From Methylotenera sp. (GTDB taxonomy: Bacteria; Pseudomonadota; Gammaproteobacteria; Burkholderiales; Methylophilaceae), in contig SHXQ01000009.1 of the NCBI GenBank assembly GCA_009693255.1, positions 1 to 61,615 on the forward strand: a stretch of DNA of 61,615 nt. The letters run 5' to 3'. The notes under the pieces are model-generated. The model was not told where the DNA came from. It made no database searches and saw only the letters and a list, made by a program, of their open reading frames with translations. Positions 7,207-19,947 of the stretch are shown here, one piece after another; position 1 is the stretch's first letter; every line of letters begins with the position of its first letter. Position numbers and translations under genes: made by a program.

Positions 7207-10029
7207 TTATGCTGACAACATGGCTTTTAAATAGTTAGCCGTGTAACTCTCGGTGCTGAGCGCCACTTGCTCAGGGGTGCCTTCGGCGATAATCATACCG
7301 CCTCCATCGCCACCTTCTGGCCCCATATCCACTATCCAATCAGCCGTTTTAATGACGTCTAGGTTATGCTCAATAATGACGATGGTATTGCCGGCATCGC
7401 GTAAGCGATGAATCACATCTAACAATAATTGAATGTCGGCAAAGTGCAGGCCAGTAGTCGGCTCATCTAAAATATAGAGCGTGCGCCCCGTGTCACGCTT
7501 GCTGAGCTCTAGCGCCAACTTAACACGTTGCGCTTCACCACCGGATAACGTCGTCGCACTTTGTCCGAGCGTAATGTACCCTAAGCCCACATCGAGCAAG
7601 GTTTTAAGCTTACGCGAAATGACCGGTTGCGCGCTAAAAAAAGTATGCGCTTGCTCTACCGTCATCTCTAATACTTCGCGGATATTTTTACCCTTAAACT
7701 GAATTTCTAAAGTTTCACGGTTGTAGCGGTGACCTTTACAGGCATCACACGGCACATACACATCGGGTAAAAAGTGCATTTCTACACGTATCACGCCATC
7801 GCCTTGACAAGCTTCGCAGCGCCCCCCTTTGACGTTGAATGAATAGCGGCCTGGGCCATAACCACGCACGCGACTTTCTGGCACACCGGCAAATAAATCG
7901 CGAATCGGTGTAAATAAACCGGTGTAGGTGGCTGGGTTTGATCTAGGCGTGCGGCCGATGGGGCTTTGGTCTACATCAACCACTTTATCAAAAAATGCTA
8001 AGCCATCTATCTCACCAAATGGGGCGGGTTCGGTACTGCTGCCATATAAGTGTTGCGACACCACACGATATAGCGTGTCATTAATCAGGGTAGATTTACC
8101 GCTGCCAGACACGCCAGTGATACAGCTTAATAAACCTACCGGCAATTTAAGCGTGACATCTTTTAAATTGTTCCCCGTAGCGTTGCTCATTTTTAGCCAG
8201 CGCGCAGGGTCAGGTGTAGTGCGTTTTTTGTTATATATAATTTGTTTTTTTCCACTCAAATACTCACCAGTCAAAGAATTTGGATTGGCTAACACTTCGG
8301 CGGGCGTACCTTGCGCCACAATTTGCCCACCATGCTCACCCGCCCCTGGGCCAATATCAATCACATAATCGGCGGCTAAAATGGCATCATGATCATGCTC
8401 CACCACAATCACACTATTACCAATATCGCGTAAGCGTTTAAGCGTTTCTAATAAGCGATCATTGTCCCGCTGATGCAAGCCTATCGACGGCTCATCCAGC
8501 ACATACATCACGCCAGTTAAACCGCTGCCAATTTGGCTAGCCAAACGGATACGCTGCGCTTCACCACCAGACAAGGTTTCTGCAGAGCGCGAAAGGGATA
8601 AATATTCCAACCCTACATTGGTTAAAAATTTAAGCCGGTTACCAATCTCTTTGACAATCTTATCGGCAATAGCCAATTTAGCACCAGTTAATTCAAGCGA
8701 TTCGAAGAAAGTAAGCGCTAACTTTAGAGGCACTTCACAGACTTCATGAATGTTTTTATTGCCCACCTTGACATGGCGTGCTTCTTTGCGTAAACGCGTG
8801 CCACCACAATCTGGGCAGCTTTGCGAATTCAAATATTTTGCCAATTCTTCACGCACGGTTTGTGAATCTGTTTCGTGATAACGGCGTTTGAGGTTATTTA
8901 AAATACCTTCAAAGGAATGGGTTTTTTCAAAGAAAGTGCCACGCTCATTCAAATATTTAAACAGCATTTCCTCTTTACCGCTACCATTGAGCAACACTTC
9001 TTGAATGTACTCAGGCAGTTTTTCAAAGGCCGTATCTAGGTCAAAGTTATAGTGCGTGGCGATACTTGCCAGCATTTGAAAATAAAATTGATTACGCCTG
9101 TCCCAGCCCTTAATCGCACCCGCAGCTAATGACAAATGAGGAAAGGCAACGACGCGCTTAGGATCGAAAAAGTTAATATTTCCCAAGCCATCACAGGTCG
9201 GACAAGCCCCCATGGGATTGTTAAATGAGAATAAGCGTGGCTCAAGTTCGGCTAATGAGTACTCGCAAACAGGGCAAGAAAACTTAGCTGAAAACATATG
9301 CTCTTTGTTGGTATCCATTTCTACGGCTATAGCCTTGCCCTCGGCTAAACGCAAGGCGGTTTCAAATGACTCGGCAATACGCTGCTTCATGTCCGGCCTA
9401 ACTTTGACGCGGTCAACCACGACCTCTACGCTATGCTTAGTCGTTTTTGCAAGTTGTGGCAGCGCATCTACCTCATAAATCTTGCCATCGATGCGTAAGC
9501 GTACAAAGCCTTGCGCCTTGAGTTCGTCAAATAAATCAAGCTGCTCGCCTTTGCGATTACTGACTACTGGCGCCAATATCATGAGCTTGGTCTCTTCGGG
9601 GAGCGACAATACATGGTCGACCATCTGGCTAACCGTTTGCGCCTCCAGTTTAATGCCATGCTCTGGACATTCTGGATCGCCAGCGCGGGCGTACAACAGG
9701 CGTAAATAGTCGTGAATTTCAGTCACCGTACCCACGGTAGAACGCGGGTTGTGTGAGGTGGATTTTTGCTCAATCGAAATTGCTGGCGATAAGCCCTCAA
9801 TCAAGTCAACATCCGGTTTATCCATACGCGCTAAAAACTGCCGCGCATAAGCCGATAGCGATTCCACATAGCGCCGCTGGCCTTCTGCATACAAGGTATC
9901 AAAGGCGAGCGAAGACTTGCCTGAGCCAGACAAGCCAGTAATCACCACCAACTGATTGCGGGGAATATCGAGCGAGATATTCTTTAAATTGTGCGTGCGT
10001 GCGCCGCGTATTTTTATGAATTCCATCAT
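7207..10029 (-). CDS. uvrA: Excinuclease ABC subunit A
   Basis: UvrA is the damage-recognition ATPase of nucleotide excision repair and loads UvrB. The 940-residue protein has two ABC modules: Walker [10 protein letters not shown] near residue 32 and GVSGSGKST near 640, each with a signature LSGGEAQR. Two zinc fingers are visible (CPVC...CPTC and CEAC...CDAC). The start [10 protein letters not shown] is the family norm. It is divergent from an MFS gene and near ssb, a common arrangement in proteobacteria. I see no clear LexA box in the 79-nt gap. Confidence 0.98.
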   Translation of the reverse strand: MMEFIKIRGARTHNLKNISLDIPRNQLVVITGLSGSGKSSLAFDTLYAEGQRRYVESLSAYARQFLARMDKPDVDLIEGLSPAISIEQKSTSHNPRSTVGTVTEIHDYLRLLYARAGDPECPEHGIKLEAQTVSQMVDHVLSLPEETKLMILAPVVSNRKGEQLDLFDELKAQGFVRLRIDGKIYEVDALPQLAKTTKHSVEVVVDRVKVRPDMKQRIAESFETALRLAEGKAIAVEMDTNKEHMFSAKFSCPVCEYSLAELEPRLFSFNNPMGACPTCDGLGNINFFDPKRVVAFPHLSLAAGAIKGWDRRNQFYFQMLASIATHYNFDLDTAFEKLPEYIQEVLLNGSGKEEMLFKYLNERGTFFEKTHSFEGILNNLKRRYHETDSQTVREELAKYLNSQSCPDCGGTRLRKEARHVKVGNKNIHEVCEVPLKLALTFFESLELTGAKLAIADKIVKEIGNRLKFLTNVGLEYLSLSRSAETLSGGEAQRIRLASQIGSGLTGVMYVLDEPSIGLHQRDNDRLLETLKRLRDIGNSVIVVEHDHDAILAADYVIDIGPGAGEHGGQIVAQGTPAEVLANPNSLTGEYLSGKKQIIYNKKRTTPDPARWLKMSNATGNNLKDVTLKLPVGLLSCITGVSGSGKSTLINDTLYRVVSQHLYGSSTEPAPFGEIDGLAFFDKVVDVDQSPIGRTPRSNPATYTGLFTPIRDLFAGVPESRVRGYGPGRYSFNVKGGRCEACQGDGVIRVEMHFLPDVYVPCDACKGHRYNRETLEIQFKGKNIREVLEMTVEQAHTFFSAQPVISRKLKTLLDVGLGYITLGQSATTLSGGEAQRVKLALELSKRDTGRTLYILDEPTTGLHFADIQLLLDVIHRLRDAGNTIVIIEHNLDVIKTADWIVDMGPEGGDGGGMIIAEGTPEQVALSTESYTANYLKAMLSA

Positions 10030-10065
10030 GCTTTTACTAAAGACTCAGTTAATTTTTGGGCAACC

Positions 10066-10074
10066 TGCTAATAT
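10066..10074 (+). promoter_or_regulatory. Possible extended -10 promoter for the MFS-ssb genes
   Basis: TGCTAATAT fits an extended -10 (TGn plus TAATAT, one mismatch from TATAAT) in the uvrA-MFS divergent gap. It would give a leader of about 28 nt before the ATG at 10109. No good -35 is seen. Confidence 0.35.
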
Positions 10075-10108
10075 ACCTACTTTTACAAAATTAGCTTATA
10101 CAATTTAC

Positions 10109-11584
10109 ATGTCAGCAACAAAAAACCAGCCCGGTGGCCTTTTTACAGACACTGCAACGCATCAAATGACGTCACGTACTAAAACGATCTCATTAGACAA
10201 AATGACCCCTATTGAATTACGTGCCACCACCAGTTTGGCGGCTATTTATGGCCTGCGTATGTTTGGCATGTTTTCTATCTTGCCCATTTTTGCAATTTAC
10301 GCCGCATCCTTCCCTGAACATCCAAGCCCATTAATGATTGGTCTTGCCTTGGGCGCGTACGGCTTAACCCAAGCCCTGTTTCAGCTTCCTTTTGGCATGG
10401 CGTCAGATCGATTTGGGCGCAAGCCTATGATCTACTTAGGTCTGGCAATTTTTGCCGTGGGTAGCATGATGGCAGCGCTCGCCATGAATATAGAAGGCAT
10501 GATTATTGGCCGCGCCATTCAGGGGGCGGGGGCAGTTTCTGCGGTGGTCACCGCCTTACTCGCCGATTTAACCCGCGATGAAAATCGCACCAAAGCCATG
10601 GCCACCATAGGTGCCACCATTGGCATTGCTTTTGCAGTCTCACTGGTGGGCGGCCCTTTACTTAATCAGTGGATAGGCGTGCCTGGCATATTTGTCATGA
10701 CCGCATTTTTAACCTTAGCCGCTATCGCTGTGGTGAAGTTTGTGGTGCCAGACCCTGTGCACAGCCACTACCATTCAGATGCAAGTGCCGCACCAGCCAA
10801 GCTCAAAGACGTCCTTAAAAATACTCAGCTATTACGCTTAAATTACGGGATATTTGCTTTACATGCCGCACAAATGGCGATGTTCGTCGTGGTGCCATTT
10901 GCCATCACCCAATCAAGCACTCTGGATGTTAACCAACATTGGACAATTTATTTACCAGTGTTATTGGCGTCTTTTGCATTGATGTTGCCGGCCATTATTT
11001 ATGCTGAAAAACAGGCCAAAATGAAGCAGGTGTTTGTTGGTGCGGTGGCGACCATGTTGTTAGCACAACTGGTTTTTGCCATTTCTATTCACCATTTTTG
11101 GGGCATCGTGTTTTCACTGACTTTATACTTTATTGCGTTTAACGTACTAGAAGCTTCACTCCCCTCCATCATTAGTAAAATGTCGCCAGCCGCGGCCAAG
11201 GGCACGGCCATGGGCGTTTATAATACCGCGCAATCGCTAGGCATATTTGTCGGCGGTGCCGTGGGCGGCTATTTATCGCACCGCCTAGGCTTTGCCAGTG
11301 TCTTTATTTTTTGTAGCGTAATGATGCTTTTATGGCTAATATTAGCCTATTCAATGCAAGCGCCACCGGCAGTTAAAACTAAGATGTACAGCTTAGATGA
11401 AACAGCCGCTGAACTCACTGCCGATCAGGCACGCAAGCTAAAAAGTAAGCTGAGCAAGCTGGCTGGGGTACTAGAAGCGGTGGTATTGCCGCAAGAGCGT
11501 ACGGTAATTTTAAAAGTAGATACAAAAATATATCACATGCACACTTGGGACGAAACCAAAGTGCACCAACTGTTGAGGGAATAA
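10109..11584 (+). CDS. MFS transporter, YajR-like, with C-terminal ferredoxin-like domain
   Basis: A drug/metabolite proton antiporter-type MFS protein of the inner membrane. About twelve hydrophobic helices are visible, with the MFS motif A loop GMASDRFGRKPMIY after helix 2. The last 60 or so residues are soluble and resemble the YAM domain of E. coli YajR (LAGVLEAVVLPQERTVILKVD). The open frame runs back into uvrA, so the start must be later: ATGs at 10109, 10166 and 10202 are possible and none has a clear Shine-Dalgarno. The family homology really begins at MTPIELRATTSLA (10202). The gene ends 3 nt before ssb and is probably co-transcribed with it. Substrate is unknown. Confidence 0.85.
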   Translation: MSATKNQPGGLFTDTATHQMTSRTKTISLDKMTPIELRATTSLAAIYGLRMFGMFSILPIFAIYAASFPEHPSPLMIGLALGAYGLTQALFQLPFGMASDRFGRKPMIYLGLAIFAVGSMMAALAMNIEGMIIGRAIQGAGAVSAVVTALLADLTRDENRTKAMATIGATIGIAFAVSLVGGPLLNQWIGVPGIFVMTAFLTLAAIAVVKFVVPDPVHSHYHSDASAAPAKLKDVLKNTQLLRLNYGIFALHAAQMAMFVVVPFAITQSSTLDVNQHWTIYLPVLLASFALMLPAIIYAEKQAKMKQVFVGAVATMLLAQLVFAISIHHFWGIVFSLTLYFIAFNVLEASLPSIISKMSPAAAKGTAMGVYNTAQSLGIFVGGAVGGYLSHRLGFASVFIFCSVMMLLWLILAYSMQAPPAVKTKMYSLDETAAELTADQARKLKSKLSKLAGVLEAVVLPQERTVILKVDTKIYHMHTWDETKVHQLLRE

Positions 11585-11587
11585 AAA

Positions 11588-12091
11588 ATGGCATCAGTAA
11601 ATAAATGTATTTTCATTGGTAATTTAGGTCGCGATCCAGAAATGCGTTATACGGCAAGTGGCGATCCAATTGCTAACTTTTCTATTGCTTGTACGGATCG
11701 TTTTAAAAGTAAAACTGGTGAAAAGCAGGAAAGAACTGAATGGGTTCGTATCGTAATTTTTGGCAAACTTGCAGCAATAGCCGGTGAGTATCTCAAAAAG
11801 GGTAGTTCCGTTTATGTGGAAGGTCGAATGCAAACAAATAAGTGGAAAAATAAAGAAGGTCAAGATCAGTACACAACAGAAATTGTAGTTGATCAAATGC
11901 AGATGTTAGGTGGTCGTGATGGTGCTGGACCAAACGCTAGTTACGATGGCGGCATGGACCAAAGCAGCGGTAGTGATGACTATAACCAAGCGCCTGCCAG
12001 CCAAGCACCAGCAAAACCAGCCGCATCAGCGGCAAAACCCGTCGCTAGCGCTACAAGCTTTGATGATTTTGAGGACGACATTCCGTTCTGA
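11588..12091 (+). CDS. ssb: Single-stranded DNA-binding protein
   Basis: SSB coats single-stranded DNA in replication, repair and recombination and recruits partners through its C-terminal tip. The OB-fold is at residues 1-110 (start [18 protein letters not shown]). A low-complexity Gln/Ala/Pro linker follows, and the acidic tail DDFEDDIPF is intact. The 167 residues are typical. The gene lies 3 nt behind the MFS gene and near uvrA, as in many beta- and gammaproteobacteria. Confidence 0.98.
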   Translation: MASVNKCIFIGNLGRDPEMRYTASGDPIANFSIACTDRFKSKTGEKQERTEWVRIVIFGKLAAIAGEYLKKGSSVYVEGRMQTNKWKNKEGQDQYTTEIVVDQMQMLGGRDGAGPNASYDGGMDQSSGSDDYNQAPASQAPAKPAASAAKPVASATSFDDFEDDIPF

Positions 12092-12128
12092 AAGTCACCT
12101 GCGACAGTAATGTAAATTATTAAATTGG

Positions 12129-12148
12129 ATTCCCGTTTTCACGGGAAT
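12129..12148. repeat. Small palindromic repeat after ssb
   Basis: ATTCCCGT, a TTTC loop and ACGGGAAT form an 8-bp hairpin 37 nt after ssb. Its wording resembles the widespread ATTCCCG...CGGGAAT intergenic palindromes of proteobacteria. It might also act as a weak terminator. The remainder of the 267-nt gap (12092-12358) contains a TATAAT at 12321-12326 without a good -35, and otherwise nothing I recognise. Confidence 0.45.
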
Positions 12149-12358
12149 GACAATAGCTATGGCCATGTCACTGCAATGGATTTAGGTTTTCTCTGTGACT
12201 CCGTGTCTTTGTGGTGAGGTTAAAAAGACTTTCGCGGCAAGACGCCGTTCCAAAAAAACTAACTATCATAAGCTTCATGGCCTGCAGTATGGTTACTGGT
12301 ATATTGGGCGGATTATCGACTATAATTCAATCCAATTCCCTTTAAACGGTAACGACTT

Positions 12359-13675
12359 ATGACCCCTCATTCCGACCTTTCTAAGCTGTTCTCAGACCTT
12401 AGTGTTTCTCGACAAAAATATCGTTTGGGGCAGCGTCAAGTAGCCACCATCGTCATCGGTGCATTGATTGTTATTATCGCTATTTGGTTTAACAAAGACC
12501 ACGCACCAGGCCCTGCTAACAAGCCGGTGTCAGCCAAGTCAGATGACACGCTAGCTGGTGTGACACCTGTCGTCGTCGCACCAGTGCGTCACGCTAGTTT
12601 TGACATCAACTTATTAGCCATCGGCACGGTGACGCCGCTAAACGCGGTCGAGGTTTACGGTCGGGTGGATGGCCAGATTACCAGCATCGATTTCAAAGAA
12701 GGGCAAATGGTCAAAGCAGGAGATCTATTGGCTAAAATAGACCCACGCCCATTTGAGGTGCAACTTACGCTTGCCACCGGGCAATTGGCGCGCGACCAAG
12801 CATTGCTGGATAACGCGCAGGCTGATCTTGCGCGCTACCGCACATTGCTCACACAGGACTCGATTTCACGTCAACAGGTTGACACACAAGAGGCGCTAGT
12901 GCGCCAATATAAGGCGGTCACACAGGCTGATCAGGGTGGCATCGACAATGCAAAACTACAACTCTCGCATACTAAAATCATCGCGCCTATCAGTGGTCGC
13001 GTCGGTCTGCGGCAGATAGATTCAGGCAATATGGTGCGCGCCTCAGGCAGCAAAGGTATTGTGGTCATTACACAGTTGCAGCCGATTGCCGTGGTGTTTA
13101 CCGCCCCAGAAGATGCCCTACCGCAAGTGATGAAACTACTGGGTTCAGCGCGCATTCCCGTCAATGCTTATGACCGTAGCCAACTACAAAATCTCGGCAA
13201 AGGTTTTTTGCTAGCGGCTGACAATAAAATTGACCCGGCAACGGGCACCATTAAACTCAAAGCAGAATTCTCCAATGCCGATGGCGCACTATTTGCCAAC
13301 CAGTTTGTTAATGTGAAAATGCCCATTGAGACCTTACCCAAAGCCATGTTGGTGCCCACGTCAGCAATCCAACGCGGCTCAGTGGGCACCTTCGTCTATG
13401 TGGTTAAGGATAATCAAACGGTGGTGGTGACGCCCGTCAAAATCGGCCCCTCACAAGGGGAGGTCACCGTGATCAATAGCGGTGTGGCGACGGGCAGTAT
13501 GGTGGTGGTTGATGGCGCTGATAGGCTACGCGAAGGGGCGAAGATTAAAGCGATTGTGCGTGACACGCCTATTGCCGCGGCAAGTCATAGCGCGCGTACA
13601 GGTGCTAAAGCCCGTTCACAAGGACTAGACCCGCTCATCTGGTCGCGTGATCTTAGCTCAAGGCCAGCAACCTAA
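12359..13675 (+). CDS. mdtA: RND efflux periplasmic adaptor subunit (MdtA/MuxA family)
   Basis: This membrane-fusion protein links the RND pumps to the outer-membrane channel. Its 438 residues start with a membrane anchor (about residues 26-43, [17 protein letters not shown]). A lipoyl half-motif follows ([20 protein letters not shown]), then an alpha-hairpin, the second lipoyl half ([15 protein letters not shown]) and the beta-barrel with [14 protein letters not shown]. It is first in the operon with two RND permeases and an outer-membrane factor, the MdtABC / MuxABC-OpmB layout. The last 30 residues are a basic, Ser/Arg-rich tail outside the conserved core. In E. coli such pumps export bile salts and novobiocin; the substrate here is not known. 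Confidence 0.93.
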   Translation: MTPHSDLSKLFSDLSVSRQKYRLGQRQVATIVIGALIVIIAIWFNKDHAPGPANKPVSAKSDDTLAGVTPVVVAPVRHASFDINLLAIGTVTPLNAVEVYGRVDGQITSIDFKEGQMVKAGDLLAKIDPRPFEVQLTLATGQLARDQALLDNAQADLARYRTLLTQDSISRQQVDTQEALVRQYKAVTQADQGGIDNAKLQLSHTKIIAPISGRVGLRQIDSGNMVRASGSKGIVVITQLQPIAVVFTAPEDALPQVMKLLGSARIPVNAYDRSQLQNLGKGFLLAADNKIDPATGTIKLKAEFSNADGALFANQFVNVKMPIETLPKAMLVPTSAIQRGSVGTFVYVVKDNQTVVVTPVKIGPSQGEVTVINSGVATGSMVVVDGADRLREGAKIKAIVRDTPIAAASHSARTGAKARSQGLDPLIWSRDLSSRPAT

Positions 13676-13682
13676 TTTGCAC

Positions 13683-16600
13683 ATGAATCTTTCGCGTCCG
13701 TTCATTTCTAGACCAGTAGCGACATCGCTACTGATGGTGGCGATTCTGCTGGTTGGCTTATTTGCTTACCGCGTCATCCCCGTCTCCGCCTTACCTCAAT
13801 TTGATTACCCAACGATACAAGTCGTGACCTTGTATCCGGGGGCAAGCCCTGAGGTGGTGACCTCGACCATCACCGCGCCGCTAGAACGACAATTCGGCAG
13901 AATGCCAGGATTGAAACAAATGTCTTCGACTAGCTCGGACGGCGCTTCGATTATTACATTGCAATTTAGCCTAGAGTTAGCGCTGGATGTAGCCGAGCAA
14001 GATGTGCAGGCGGCCATCAATGGGGCAGTCAATTTACTACCCGCTGATTTGCCGCAGCTACCGATTTATAGCAAAATAAATCCGGCCGACCCCTCCATCT
14101 TAACCCTAGCCCTCACCTCCCAAACCATGCCACTGCCTGCCATACAAAAATTGGCAGAATCTAGGCTGACGGCCAAGATTTCTCAGTTGCCTGGCGTTGG
14201 CTTGGTCAGTATTAGTGGTGGTCAACGGCCAGCCATGCGCGTGCAAGCCAATCCAAAAATGCTTGCCGCTTACAATCTATCTCTGGAGGATGTGCGCATT
14301 GCGATTAACAACGCCAACTCCAATCAAGCTAAAGGGGGGTTTGATGGTGCTACGCAGGCCTCTACCCTTAATGCTAACGACCAACTGAAATCGGTAGATG
14401 AATTTCTAGCGATGATAGTGACCTATCGTAACGGTGCGCCTGTGCGCTTGGCAGAAGTTGCCGACGTGATTGATGGCGCTGAGAATACTAAACTCGCAGC
14501 ATGGGGCAATGAATCACTTGCGCTGATTATCAATGTTCAGCGCCAACCTGGCGCCAACGTAATTGAAGTGGTTGATCGCATTAAACGGCTATTGCCAGAA
14601 TTGCAGGCAACACTTCCGCCCGCCGTCAACGTCAGCATACTGACTGACCGCACCCAAACCATACGCGCCTCAGTGCATGATGTAGGGTTTGAGTTATTAC
14701 TCTCAGTCGCGTTGGTGGTGATGGTGATATTCTTATTTCTGCGCAACCTATCCGCCACCATTATCCCTAGCGTAGCAGTGCCATTGTCGCTAATAGGCAC
14801 TTTTGCTGCCATGTATTTGGCTGGCTTTTCAATCAACAATCTCACGCTCATGGCGCTCATCGTGGCAACTGGCTTTGTGGTCGATGATGCGATTGTCATG
14901 ATTGAAAATATCATGCGCTACATTGAAGCGGGTGAGCCGCCACTACAGGCTGCCCTCAAAGGCGCTAAGCAAATTGGTTTTACCATCATTTCGCTAACGG
15001 TTTCACTGGTCGCGGTACTGATTCCGCTACTCTTTATGGGCGACGTAATCGGGCGATTATTTCACGAATTCGCGGTGACCTTGTTGGTCGCGATACTGAT
15101 TTCGGCTGTAGTATCACTCACTCTTACGCCTATGATGTGCGCCCGCTTGTTACATCATGTGCCAAAATCGCAGCAAGGGCGCTTCTTTTTAGTCAGCGGC
15201 GCTTGGTTTGACCGCATGACGGTGCGCTATGGGAAAATGCTACAATGGGTGTTTGATCGTCAAGCGTTAACGTTAGTTGTGGCGGGGCTGACACTAGCGC
15301 TCACTGTATTGCTCTACATCATTATTCCTAAAGGGTTCTTTCCAATCCAAGACACCGGTGCTATCCAAGGTATTTCACAAGCGCCCACCAGCATTTCTTT
15401 CAGCGCGATGTCAGATCGCCAACAGGCCTTGGGTCGGGTCATACTGCGTGACCCTGCGGTTGAAAGTCTATCTTCGTTCATCGGCATAGACGGCAGTAAT
15501 CCGACGCTCAACAGCGGCCGTTTTCTCATCAATCTAAAACCTTTAGCAGCGCGCGACGATAAAGCCAGTGCAGTAATTCAACGCTTACAAGAATCGCTAG
15601 CTGAGGTCGAAGGCATTAAGCTGTATATGCAACCGGTGCAAGATCTGACCATTGAAGATAGGGTTAGCCCAACCCAGTATCAAATTTCATTAGAAGATGC
15701 TGACGCCGAAGTGTTGCGACTATGGGTACCAAAATTAGTGGCGCGTCTACGCGCTTCATCGCAATTATCTAACGTGGCCAGTGATCAACAAGAAGGCGGT
15801 TTACAAGCGCATGTGGAAATAGATCGCGCACTAGCCGCCCGTTATGGCATCACAGCTACAGACGTTGATAACACACTGTACAGCGCTTTCGGGCAACGAC
15901 AAGTGCTCACCCTCTTTACGCCCACCAATCAGCAACACATTATTCTCGAAGTTAAACCTGCCTTCAAGAATGGTATCAATGCCCTAGATAGCCTGCATAT
16001 CAGCACTCTTAATGGCGGAGCGAGTATGACTGCGGCTAACCTGTCGCGGCAAATTCCACTATCGTCGATTGCAAAGGTGAGTGAGCGTACTGCGCCTCTA
16101 TTGATCACCCGTGCTGGACAGTTTCCAGCGAGCACCATTTCCTTCAATCTAAGCCCTAACTCATCCTTGGATGAGGCGATTCAGGTGGTCGAAACAGCGC
16201 AGCACGAAATGGGTTTACCGGCCAGTACCCAGTTGAAATTTCAGGGCGCTACCTTGGCATTTAAGGCTTCGCTGGCTAACCAGCTATGGTTGATTTTGGC
16301 CGCCATCGTTATTGTCTACATTGTGTTGGGTATACTTTATGAAAGCTATATACACCCCATCACCATCTTGTCTACCCTGCCATCTGCGGGCATTGGTGCC
16401 TTACTCGCCCTGATGCTGTCTGGTCATGGTCTGAATGTGATTTCAATTATCGGTATTATTCTGCTCATTGGTATCGTCAAGAAAAATGCCATTATGATGA
16501 TTGATTTTGCGCTTGAAGCGCAACGTGAGCAAGGTTTAGCACCACGTGATGCAATTTACCAAGCCTGCTTGCTACGTTTACGGCCCATTATGATGACCAC

Positions 16601-16808
16601 TATGGCAGCCTTGCTCGGTGCACTACCGCTCATGCTGGGTTGGGGCGTAGGTTCGGATTTACGCCATCCTTTGGGCATTACCTTGGTAGGGGGCTTAATT
16701 GTCAGTCAGGTACTGACACTATTTACCACGCCTGTCATCTATCTGGCCTTAGAGGGTATTGCTAATCCGTTATCTAAGCCCAGAAAGGTTACAGGTAGTC
16801 AAGCATGA
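13683..16808 (+). CDS. mdtB: RND multidrug efflux permease subunit MdtB
   Basis: An inner-membrane RND proton antiporter that works as a heteromer with MdtC. The ATG at 13683 starts the family N-terminus ([20 protein letters not shown]); the open frame continues 12 codons upstream without homology. The protein has 1041 residues, twelve membrane helices in two repeats, two large periplasmic domains, and the proton-relay aspartates in [14 protein letters not shown]. It is much closer to MdtB than to MdtC in wording ([39 protein letters not shown]). It lies 7 nt after the adaptor gene. Confidence 0.94.
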   Translation: MNLSRPFISRPVATSLLMVAILLVGLFAYRVIPVSALPQFDYPTIQVVTLYPGASPEVVTSTITAPLERQFGRMPGLKQMSSTSSDGASIITLQFSLELALDVAEQDVQAAINGAVNLLPADLPQLPIYSKINPADPSILTLALTSQTMPLPAIQKLAESRLTAKISQLPGVGLVSISGGQRPAMRVQANPKMLAAYNLSLEDVRIAINNANSNQAKGGFDGATQASTLNANDQLKSVDEFLAMIVTYRNGAPVRLAEVADVIDGAENTKLAAWGNESLALIINVQRQPGANVIEVVDRIKRLLPELQATLPPAVNVSILTDRTQTIRASVHDVGFELLLSVALVVMVIFLFLRNLSATIIPSVAVPLSLIGTFAAMYLAGFSINNLTLMALIVATGFVVDDAIVMIENIMRYIEAGEPPLQAALKGAKQIGFTIISLTVSLVAVLIPLLFMGDVIGRLFHEFAVTLLVAILISAVVSLTLTPMMCARLLHHVPKSQQGRFFLVSGAWFDRMTVRYGKMLQWVFDRQALTLVVAGLTLALTVLLYIIIPKGFFPIQDTGAIQGISQAPTSISFSAMSDRQQALGRVILRDPAVESLSSFIGIDGSNPTLNSGRFLINLKPLAARDDKASAVIQRLQESLAEVEGIKLYMQPVQDLTIEDRVSPTQYQISLEDADAEVLRLWVPKLVARLRASSQLSNVASDQQEGGLQAHVEIDRALAARYGITATDVDNTLYSAFGQRQVLTLFTPTNQQHIILEVKPAFKNGINALDSLHISTLNGGASMTAANLSRQIPLSSIAKVSERTAPLLITRAGQFPASTISFNLSPNSSLDEAIQVVETAQHEMGLPASTQLKFQGATLAFKASLANQLWLILAAIVIVYIVLGILYESYIHPITILSTLPSAGIGALLALMLSGHGLNVISIIGIILLIGIVKKNAIMMIDFALEAQREQGLAPRDAIYQACLLRLRPIMMTTMAALLGALPLMLGWGVGSDLRHPLGITLVGGLIVSQVLTLFTTPVIYLALEGIANPLSKPRKVTGSQA

Positions 16809-16818
16809 GCGACCGCCG

Positions 16819-19800
16819 ATGAACCTTAGTGCGCCTTTCATCAGTCGTCCAGTAGCCACCACGTTACTGACCATAGGGTTAATGCTGGTGGGTGTGACTG
16901 CATTGCAATTGCTACCAGTCTCACCCCTACCGCGGGTAGATATTCCCACCATTAAAGTTTCGGCATCTCTGCCCGGCGCTAGCCCTGAAACCATGGCGTC
17001 AGCGGTAACTACACCGCTAGAACGCTCGCTTGGGCGTATTGCTGGTATCACGGAAATGACCTCGACGAGTGCGCTTGGTGCAACGCGCATTGTGTTGCAG
17101 TTTAATCTCAACCGCGACATTAACGGCGCAGCACGCGATGTGCAGGCGGCACTCAATGCTGCACAAAGTGCATTGCCCGCAGAAATGCCAAGCAAACCGG
17201 CTTATCGCAAGGTCAACCCAGGCGATGCGCCCATTATGATTCTTAGCCTGACCTCGGCCTCCATGACGCAAGGTCAATTATACGATGCCGCTTCGACGGT
17301 GATTGCGCAAAAGCTATCGCAACTCAAAGGCGTGGGAGATGTTGAAATTGGCGGCGGCGCTTTACCTGCGGTACGCGTTGATCTTAACCCCAATGCATTA
17401 CAACAATACGGCATCGGCTTGGATGATGTGCGTAAGGCCATTTCAACCGCCAACTCTAATCGGCCACAAGGTGGGTTGGAAGATGTCAGCGGCCACTGGC
17501 AAATTTCATCTAATGGCCAAGCGCGCAACGCGACTGACTACGCGGCGGTTATTATTAAATATCAAAACGGCGGCGCCGTTCGCTTGACCGATGTTGCTGT
17601 GGTGGCTGATTCAATAGAAGATGTCCGTACAGCCGGTTTAGCCAACGGCCAGCCGGCCGTGTTGGTAATAATTAAGCGTGAATCTGATGCTAATATAATT
17701 GCTACCGTCAATCGCATTAATCAAGTACTGCCCACTTTAAAAGCCTCTATACCGGCTGCCATAGACCTCACGGTGGCGATGGAGCGAACGAGCACAGTGC
17801 GCGCCGCCATCCGCGACGCTGGCTATACCCTCATCTTTGCCGTGCTACTTGTCATTTTAGTGGTGTTCATGTTTTTGCGTAATGGTCGTGCCGCACTGGT
17901 GCCTATTGTTGCCGTGCCAGTATCACTGATAGGCACATTTGCCGCCATGTATATGCTGGACTATAGCCTGAATACCTTATCACTGATGGCGCTGACGATT
18001 GCGGTGGGGTTTGTGGTCGATGATGCTATCGTCGTACTAGAAAATGTCTCGCGCCACATTGAAAGCGGCATGGCCCCCAAGCAAGCCGCCAACATTGGCG
18101 CTAAGGAAGTAGGCGTGACCGTATTGAGTATGACTTTGGTCATTATTGCGGTATTTATTCCCATGCTACTGATGGGGGGTTACGTCGGCCTTTTTGTGCG
18201 TGAGTTTGTCGTGACGCTGGTGGTGGCTATTCTGATTTCACTTGTGGTATCACTCACCACCGTCCCCATGATGTGCGCTTATTTACTCAAACCTACTGGC
18301 CCAGTGCAAACACGCCACTCCTTTTACCAGTGGAGTGAAGGTTTTTTTGACAGGCTGTTACAGGCCTACAAGCGTAGTCTTACCTTGGCGCTCAAGCACG
18401 CGCCACTGACCATGCTGATCTTGTTAGCCACGGTATGTTTGAATATTTTTCTCTACACTATTATTGCTAAAGGCTTTTTTCCGCCACAAGATACTGGTCA
18501 ACTCACTGGTCGTATTCAGGGCGACCAGAGCGCGTCATTCCAAGTGATGCAAAAAAAGTTAACTGACTTTATCAATATCATCCGCTTAGATCCTGCCGTT
18601 GAAACGGCCGTGGGCTATACCGGTGGGGGTGGGCAACGCAACTCAGGATCACTGTTTGTGAGTTTGAAACCCCTATCCGAAAGAAAAGAAGGCTCCGACA
18701 AAGTGATTACGCGCTTGCGCGATCGGTTAGCGAACGAGCCAGGGGCCACATTAATCCTCAACCCCGTGCAAGACATTCGCATCGGCGGCCGTCAAAGCCG
18801 CTCTTCCTATGAATACACCATACAGGCTGATGACCTTGAGCTACTGCACCACTGGGAACCCGCTATACGGCGAGCATTAGCCAAGGTACCAGAATTGCTC
18901 GATCTAGACACCGATGTACAAGATAAGGGTCTACAAACCACGCTAGCCATAGACCGCGATGCCGCCGCGCGCTTGGGCATTAGTGCTAAACAAATTGATA
19001 GCCTACTTAATAACGCCTTTACTCAGCGCTCTGCCTCAAGCATTTATCAATCACTCAATCACTACCAAGTGGTGATGGGGCTTGCGCCAGAATATGCTCA
19101 ATCAGCTAAGGCGCTCGACCATTTGTTTGTCAGTGGATCAGATGGTCATCAAGTGCCGCTCTCGATGGTAGCTTCTTATAAACAAACCGAAGCCGCTTTA
19201 CAAGTGAATCATCATGCACAATTTGCCGCCACCACCATCTCCTTTAATTTACCTAAAGGCGTATCACTGTCTAAGGCCACCCATTTGATTGATGAGGCCT
19301 TGCAAGACGTTGGTTTACCTACTTCTGTACGAGGTAGTTTTCAAGGCTCGGCAAAGGCCTTTAAGGAAATGTTGAACAATCAACCCATCCTCATTTTAGC
19401 CGCGTTTTTAAGTTTATATATCGTGCTTGGCGTGCTGTACGAAAGCTTAATTCACCCGCTGACCATACTCTCTACCCTGCCCTCAGCTGGAGTTGGCGCA
19501 TTGCTAGCGCTCATGTTGTTTCAAACAGGATTTAGCGTAATTGCCATGATAGGTATCTTTATGCTAATCGGTGTCGTCATGAAGAATGCCATCATGATGA
19601 TAGACTTTGCCCTTGACACACAGCGCAAGTCGTCAGCAAGCCCTGAACAAGCCATATTTGAAGCCTGCTTATTACGCTTTAGGCCAATTTTAATGACTTC
19701 TTTAGCTGCATTACTCGCCTCAATTCCACTGGCATTGGGTCACGGCGATGGTGCAGAAATGCGTCAGCCCTTAGGTATTGCCATTGGTGGCGGGCTGATT

Positions 19801-19947
19801 ATGAGTCAGCTACTCACACTCTATACCACCCCCGTCGTTTATCTTTACCTAGACCGATTGAGCTCTTGGATGGGGAATCTGTTTAAGCTCCAGTCCAACC
19901 ACTATGCCACGCATCCAACAAATGTCGTGGTAGACTCAGCATCATGA
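16819..19947 (+). CDS. mdtC: RND multidrug efflux permease subunit MdtC
   Basis: The partner permease of MdtB. The start at 16819 ([20 protein letters not shown]) avoids a 20-residue extension inside mdtB that has no homology. The 1042 residues match MdtC in the first periplasmic domain ([40 protein letters not shown]) and carry the relay aspartates in [15 protein letters not shown]. In the E. coli MdtBC complex the two subunits are not equivalent: MdtB moves protons and MdtC binds drugs. Keeping both genes suggests the same heteromeric design. The stop overlaps the outer-membrane factor start by 4 nt (ATGA). Confidence 0.94.
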   Translation: MNLSAPFISRPVATTLLTIGLMLVGVTALQLLPVSPLPRVDIPTIKVSASLPGASPETMASAVTTPLERSLGRIAGITEMTSTSALGATRIVLQFNLNRDINGAARDVQAALNAAQSALPAEMPSKPAYRKVNPGDAPIMILSLTSASMTQGQLYDAASTVIAQKLSQLKGVGDVEIGGGALPAVRVDLNPNALQQYGIGLDDVRKAISTANSNRPQGGLEDVSGHWQISSNGQARNATDYAAVIIKYQNGGAVRLTDVAVVADSIEDVRTAGLANGQPAVLVIIKRESDANIIATVNRINQVLPTLKASIPAAIDLTVAMERTSTVRAAIRDAGYTLIFAVLLVILVVFMFLRNGRAALVPIVAVPVSLIGTFAAMYMLDYSLNTLSLMALTIAVGFVVDDAIVVLENVSRHIESGMAPKQAANIGAKEVGVTVLSMTLVIIAVFIPMLLMGGYVGLFVREFVVTLVVAILISLVVSLTTVPMMCAYLLKPTGPVQTRHSFYQWSEGFFDRLLQAYKRSLTLALKHAPLTMLILLATVCLNIFLYTIIAKGFFPPQDTGQLTGRIQGDQSASFQVMQKKLTDFINIIRLDPAVETAVGYTGGGGQRNSGSLFVSLKPLSERKEGSDKVITRLRDRLANEPGATLILNPVQDIRIGGRQSRSSYEYTIQADDLELLHHWEPAIRRALAKVPELLDLDTDVQDKGLQTTLAIDRDAAARLGISAKQIDSLLNNAFTQRSASSIYQSLNHYQVVMGLAPEYAQSAKALDHLFVSGSDGHQVPLSMVASYKQTEAALQVNHHAQFAATTISFNLPKGVSLSKATHLIDEALQDVGLPTSVRGSFQGSAKAFKEMLNNQPILILAAFLSLYIVLGVLYESLIHPLTILSTLPSAGVGALLALMLFQTGFSVIAMIGIFMLIGVVMKNAIMMIDFALDTQRKSSASPEQAIFEACLLRFRPILMTSLAALLASIPLALGHGDGAEMRQPLGIAIGGGLIMSQLLTLYTTPVVYLYLDRLSSWMGNLFKLQSNHYATHPTNVVVDSAS

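Noticed and set aside
12150-12260. Stretch with CTCTGTGACTCCGTGTCTTTGTGG considered as a repeat or small RNA
   Set aside because: No internal structure and no second copy seen in this window, so nothing supports a call.
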